Positions 61,042-64,000 of a DNA stretch of 64,000 bases are shown here, in pieces (within the stretch, counting starts at the first letter, position 1; each line of letters starts with the position of its first letter). Origin of the DNA: Eonycteris spelaea (taxonomy: Eukaryota; Chordata; Mammalia; Chiroptera; Pteropodidae). The translations under genes and the position numbers were made by a program. The notes under the pieces are model-generated. The model saw nothing but the letters and a program-made list of their open reading frames with translations. It had not been told where the DNA came from and made no database searches. The stretch lies in NCBI GenBank assembly GCA_003508835.1, contig PUFA01000066.1:1240001-1304000 (forward strand), read 5' to 3'.

Positions 61042-62399
61042 CAGTGGTTCTCTAAGTATGATTCGTGGACCCTTGGGAATCCCTGATAACCTCTGATGGG
61101 GTCCACACAGTTACTTGTTTCTTTAGTATGTTGTTTGCCAGTTTCATCCTGCTGATGTTTGCACTGATGGTGTAAAAGCAGTGATGCGTGAAACTGCTGG
61201 CATCTTAGCATGAATCAAGGCCGTGGCACCGCCAGACTGTGCTCACAGTCACTCTGTTCTTCACTGCCGTGCACTCGCAGTTAAAAACCCACCCATTTCC
61301 CACTTAGGATTGTCCTTGATAAAGCAGCAAAATTCATTGATCTTGCCTTTTGAGCACTGCATTTTTAATATTCTGTCGAGTGAGAATGGAAAACATGCAT
61401 AAAGCACTTCTGCCTGCCAAAGTATGATTATTGTCATGGGGAAAGTACTTGTGTGATTGGCTTGTGTACTGAACTGGCCACTTTTCTAATGGAATACCAT
61501 TTTTACTTGAAAGAATGACTAAAAAACTGTGGTTATTAAAACTTGGATTTTGGCTGACAAGTTCTTAAAATTAAGCAGGGCGAACCTATCACTTCAAGGG
61601 AAACATTTGACAGTATTTGTTGACAGTGATAAAATTTGAGTTTTCAAGTGAAAATTATAACTCTGGTAAATTTGAATCTTCCATCATGAGTGTGACAGCT
61701 TCTAAATACTCAAAAGACTCTTAGGATGAGATGGGTGGTGATATTCATGTGTTTTTGATATTGTATAATGAAATATATCAGTATTTGATCATCTGCTTAA
61801 TCAGTATTATCCAGATGACAATATTTGTTGTTATAAAATCATGTATGGGTAGGCGATTCGTTCAGCGTGCAAGGTAGGCCATTATATTTTAATGCAGCAG
61901 TGTGAATGTTTGTTAGTGTGGTTTCAGATTTCACTTGGCAACTTACCTTTATGAAAGTATCACTTGTCAAGTTTTAGCATAATATCAAGGAAAATTATAA
62001 ATAAAAAACTATTGAAATAGCCTTTCCTTTTATAAGTACATGTCTTTTTGAGGCTGGATTTTCTTCATATGTTTTAACCAAAATAACATATTGCAACAGA
62101 TGGAATGGAGAAGTAGATAAGAGAATCCTGCTGTCCATTAAGTCAGACATAATTTGTACAAGGGTAAACCAGCGCCACCTTTCTCACCTAATTGTTTTGT
62201 GTTAAGGTATTTTTCATAAATTGTTTTCGTTAACATGTAATGGGCTTATTATAAAATGAATTGCTGTTTCAAGTGTTTTTGAATTTTAATTGATAATATG
62301 GTAAATATTAATAGCTATAACCCAAATAACAAAAGCTTTCGAGGTTCCTACTTTTCAGAGATAAAGGAATCCTCATATCGAAAAGGTTGAGAAGCAGTG
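61042..62399 (+). mobile_element. hAT-Charlie transposon (Charlie1-like) with decayed transposase
   Basis: The left end 'cagtggttctctaagtatga' and right end 'aaaggttgagaagcagtg' are near-inverted termini of a Charlie element. In between, from about 61135 to 62170, the plus strand carries broken transposase: V-C-T-D-G-V-K-A-V near 61155 (an RNase H-like catalytic region), 'cataaagcacttctgcctgc', 'cacttcaagggaaacattt' and, towards the end, 'ttgaggctggattttcttca' and 'attgcaacagatggaatgga' of the hAT dimerisation region. Stops and frameshifts are frequent. At 1.36 kb it is an internally shortened, inactive copy. Related transposases were domesticated as ZBED-family and SCAND3 genes, but this copy shows no preserved frame. 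Confidence 0.85.
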
Positions 62400-62404
62400 G
62401 CCGG

Positions 62405-62915
62405 TGAATTTGATTGGAACTCGAGAACCTGTGAATGACTTAAACCTTTCACCTCGTTGCATGTATTTGTTGCCTTGTAGGCACAGCCAGGTCCTGTTAC
62501 AGCTGTCTCTCTTCTGTCCTGCTTAAACAGGAAGGGGCTGAGCTAACCAGAAAGTTGGCCAATTTCAAGGACATGCAGTTGTCTTTAACCTAAATCTGTC
62601 TCTCTCAGTAATAAGAACCAAATTGACCGCAGAAGTTTAGGATTTTGAACAATTGTATAACATTGTATACTCTGATACTCAGTTGTTCCTGCTTTTGAAT
62701 TAGGCAGTAATTTTCACTGGAGACCTTTCATAGCACAAAATACATTCTGTGATTTTATACCTACTAGTTTATTGATTCTGATACTGGTCATCAGCTCACT
62801 GAAGGCAGAAAACTGTTTTGATCCCAACAGTTCATTCCAAGCACATGGCATAGGAGATTTGATCTTCTTCGTCTATGTGGACAGCACTCAGTATGTTGAA
62901 GAGTGATTACCCTTT
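62405..62915. other. Intron-like DNA, possible weak L2 or MIR traces
   Basis: 'tcagctcactgaaggcagaa' and 'ttccaagcacatggcatagg' (about 62790-62850) hint at an L2 3' end in plus orientation. Otherwise nothing. Confidence 0.35.
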
Positions 62916-62924
62916 TCTTAAAAA

Positions 62925-63205
62925 CTTTTTTTTCTAATTTTGTTGAGAAACAATTGGCGTACATTACTCTATAAGTTTAAGGCATAGTGTCGTGGTTTGG
63001 TTTACATGTATTATGAAATGATTACCACAATAGGTTTAGTTAACAACCATCATCACATATAAATATAATAAAAAGAAAAGAAAAAAATTCTCCATGTGAT
63101 GAGAACTCTTAGGATTTACTTTCTTAACTTTCCTAGATATTATGTAGCACTCTTAACTATAGATACTGTGTTGTATGTTACATTCCTCATAATTAGCGAC
63201 CACTC
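62925..63205 (-). mobile_element. L1 3' end, antisense (laurasiatherian type)
   Basis: 'gaaatgattaccacaatagg', 'tttagttaacaaccatcatc', 'gatgagaactcttaggattt' and 'ttaactatagatactgtgtt' form the reversed 3' UTR of a laurasiatherian-type L1. Confidence 0.75.
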
Positions 63206-64000
63206 TTAGTAGGACACTTGCCGAAGTTGGTTTTGGTTTTAGCCAGTTTAGTTGTTTGAATGATTTTACAGGAATTTATAATTAAAAATTTACCTCAGAT
63301 ATTCTCTTGTAATAATGAGTTACCCCAGCTTCATTTACTAGACATGCATAGGCAGGTTTTATGAAGTACAGAAAGAAGCTCTTTAAAGTCATGAATGATG
63401 AAACTGACCTTTGAACAGCAACAAAAAAACCAAGCTATGATTTATTTTAAATTATTTGAGAGATGCTCTTTTAGTCTAGCTCCTCAGTATTTTATATTCA
63501 TGCTTTTTGAAAATTTCTTCCATTGGAGCCGTCATGACCTAGAGGCACAGATTTTTAACTCCACATGGGATTGTAGCTATATTTTGAAGGGGAATAGGGA
63601 GGCAGTTGAAGTAATTGTTCAAATTTAGATGATACTTTTTAACATCGTGTCACCCACCCTGCAACAGGTAAATGATGTTAAGAGTGCTTTTTTATTTTCT
63701 CTTTGGATTTTGATATATATGTTTTCATTCATTTTTTGTATTGTTTTCATCCTGAAATCGGTAATGACTTTTGGAGATTTATTTGAAGACAAATTCTGTT
63801 ATCAGATATGTAACTTCCAGAGATGTGGAAACTTTTTTTTTTTTAAAGGATTCTTTTGAATTTAAAATTAATTATGCTAGGAGAGGAATTACAGTCTATG
63901 AAGAGCAACAAACTGTGAAGTCAGAAAAAGGAAAAAAACCAAAACAGTGGAAACAGCAAGGACTGAGCCTCAGACTAACCTGCTGCAAAGATGACCCATT
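63206..64000. other. Intron-like DNA to window end, nothing recognised
   Basis: The frames at 63395-63628 and 63629-63859 lack homology. No acceptor plus coding segment stands out before the edge. Confidence 0.35.

Overview
This window looks like nuclear DNA of a placental mammal. It has one GC-rich CpG-island promoter, a huge AT-rich intron-like expanse, and many old interspersed repeats (L1, L2, MIR, MaLR LTRs, hAT-Charlie, Tigger). There are no operons and no dense coding. I see no primate Alu, rodent B1/B2, carnivore SINEC, ruminant Bov-tA, pig PRE, horse ERE or vesper-bat VES element. The younger L1 3' ends (15.6 kb, 16.4-17.1 kb, 29.5 kb, 62.9 kb) read like laurasiatherian L1. Their wording resembles bat L1 as I remember it, so a non-vesper bat is my tentative guess; the clade is inference.

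Layout. 0-3.5 kb: repeats (MLT1-type LTR, two L2 copies, an old L1) upstream of the promoter. 3.64-4.52 kb: CpG island with a candidate ZNF143-type site and a YY1-type ATGGCGGC start. The first exon ends just after the start codon (four codons plus one base), followed by a GTGAGT donor. 4-50 kb: probable first intron, holding a nest of L1s with a 5S rRNA retropseudogene (13.8-17.4 kb), an MLT1 LTR (26.4 kb), a MER1-like hAT inside an L2 (28.7 kb), a MaLR LTR (35.4 kb), an inverted MER5A pair (37.6-38.1 kb), a ~167-bp tandem duplication (38.5-38.8 kb) and a GC-rich retrocopy-like insert inside an old L1 (43.0-43.4 kb). 49.9-50.27 kb: a candidate alternative first exon with an inverted CCAAT motif, a short upstream ORF, a 29-codon reading frame and a GT donor. 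50.3-64 kb: intron-like DNA with further L1 pieces (including a broken ORF1), a Tigger-type element and a 1.36-kb Charlie-type transposon with decayed transposase.

The simplest model is that the window holds the 5' end of one plus-strand gene with a very long first intron, whose remaining exons lie to the right. I could not identify the gene. Most longer ORFs are chance frames in repeats or in the CpG island. I found no CRISPR, prokaryotic or plausible novel multi-gene system. Repeat calls come from recalled consensus sequences, so boundaries are approximate.
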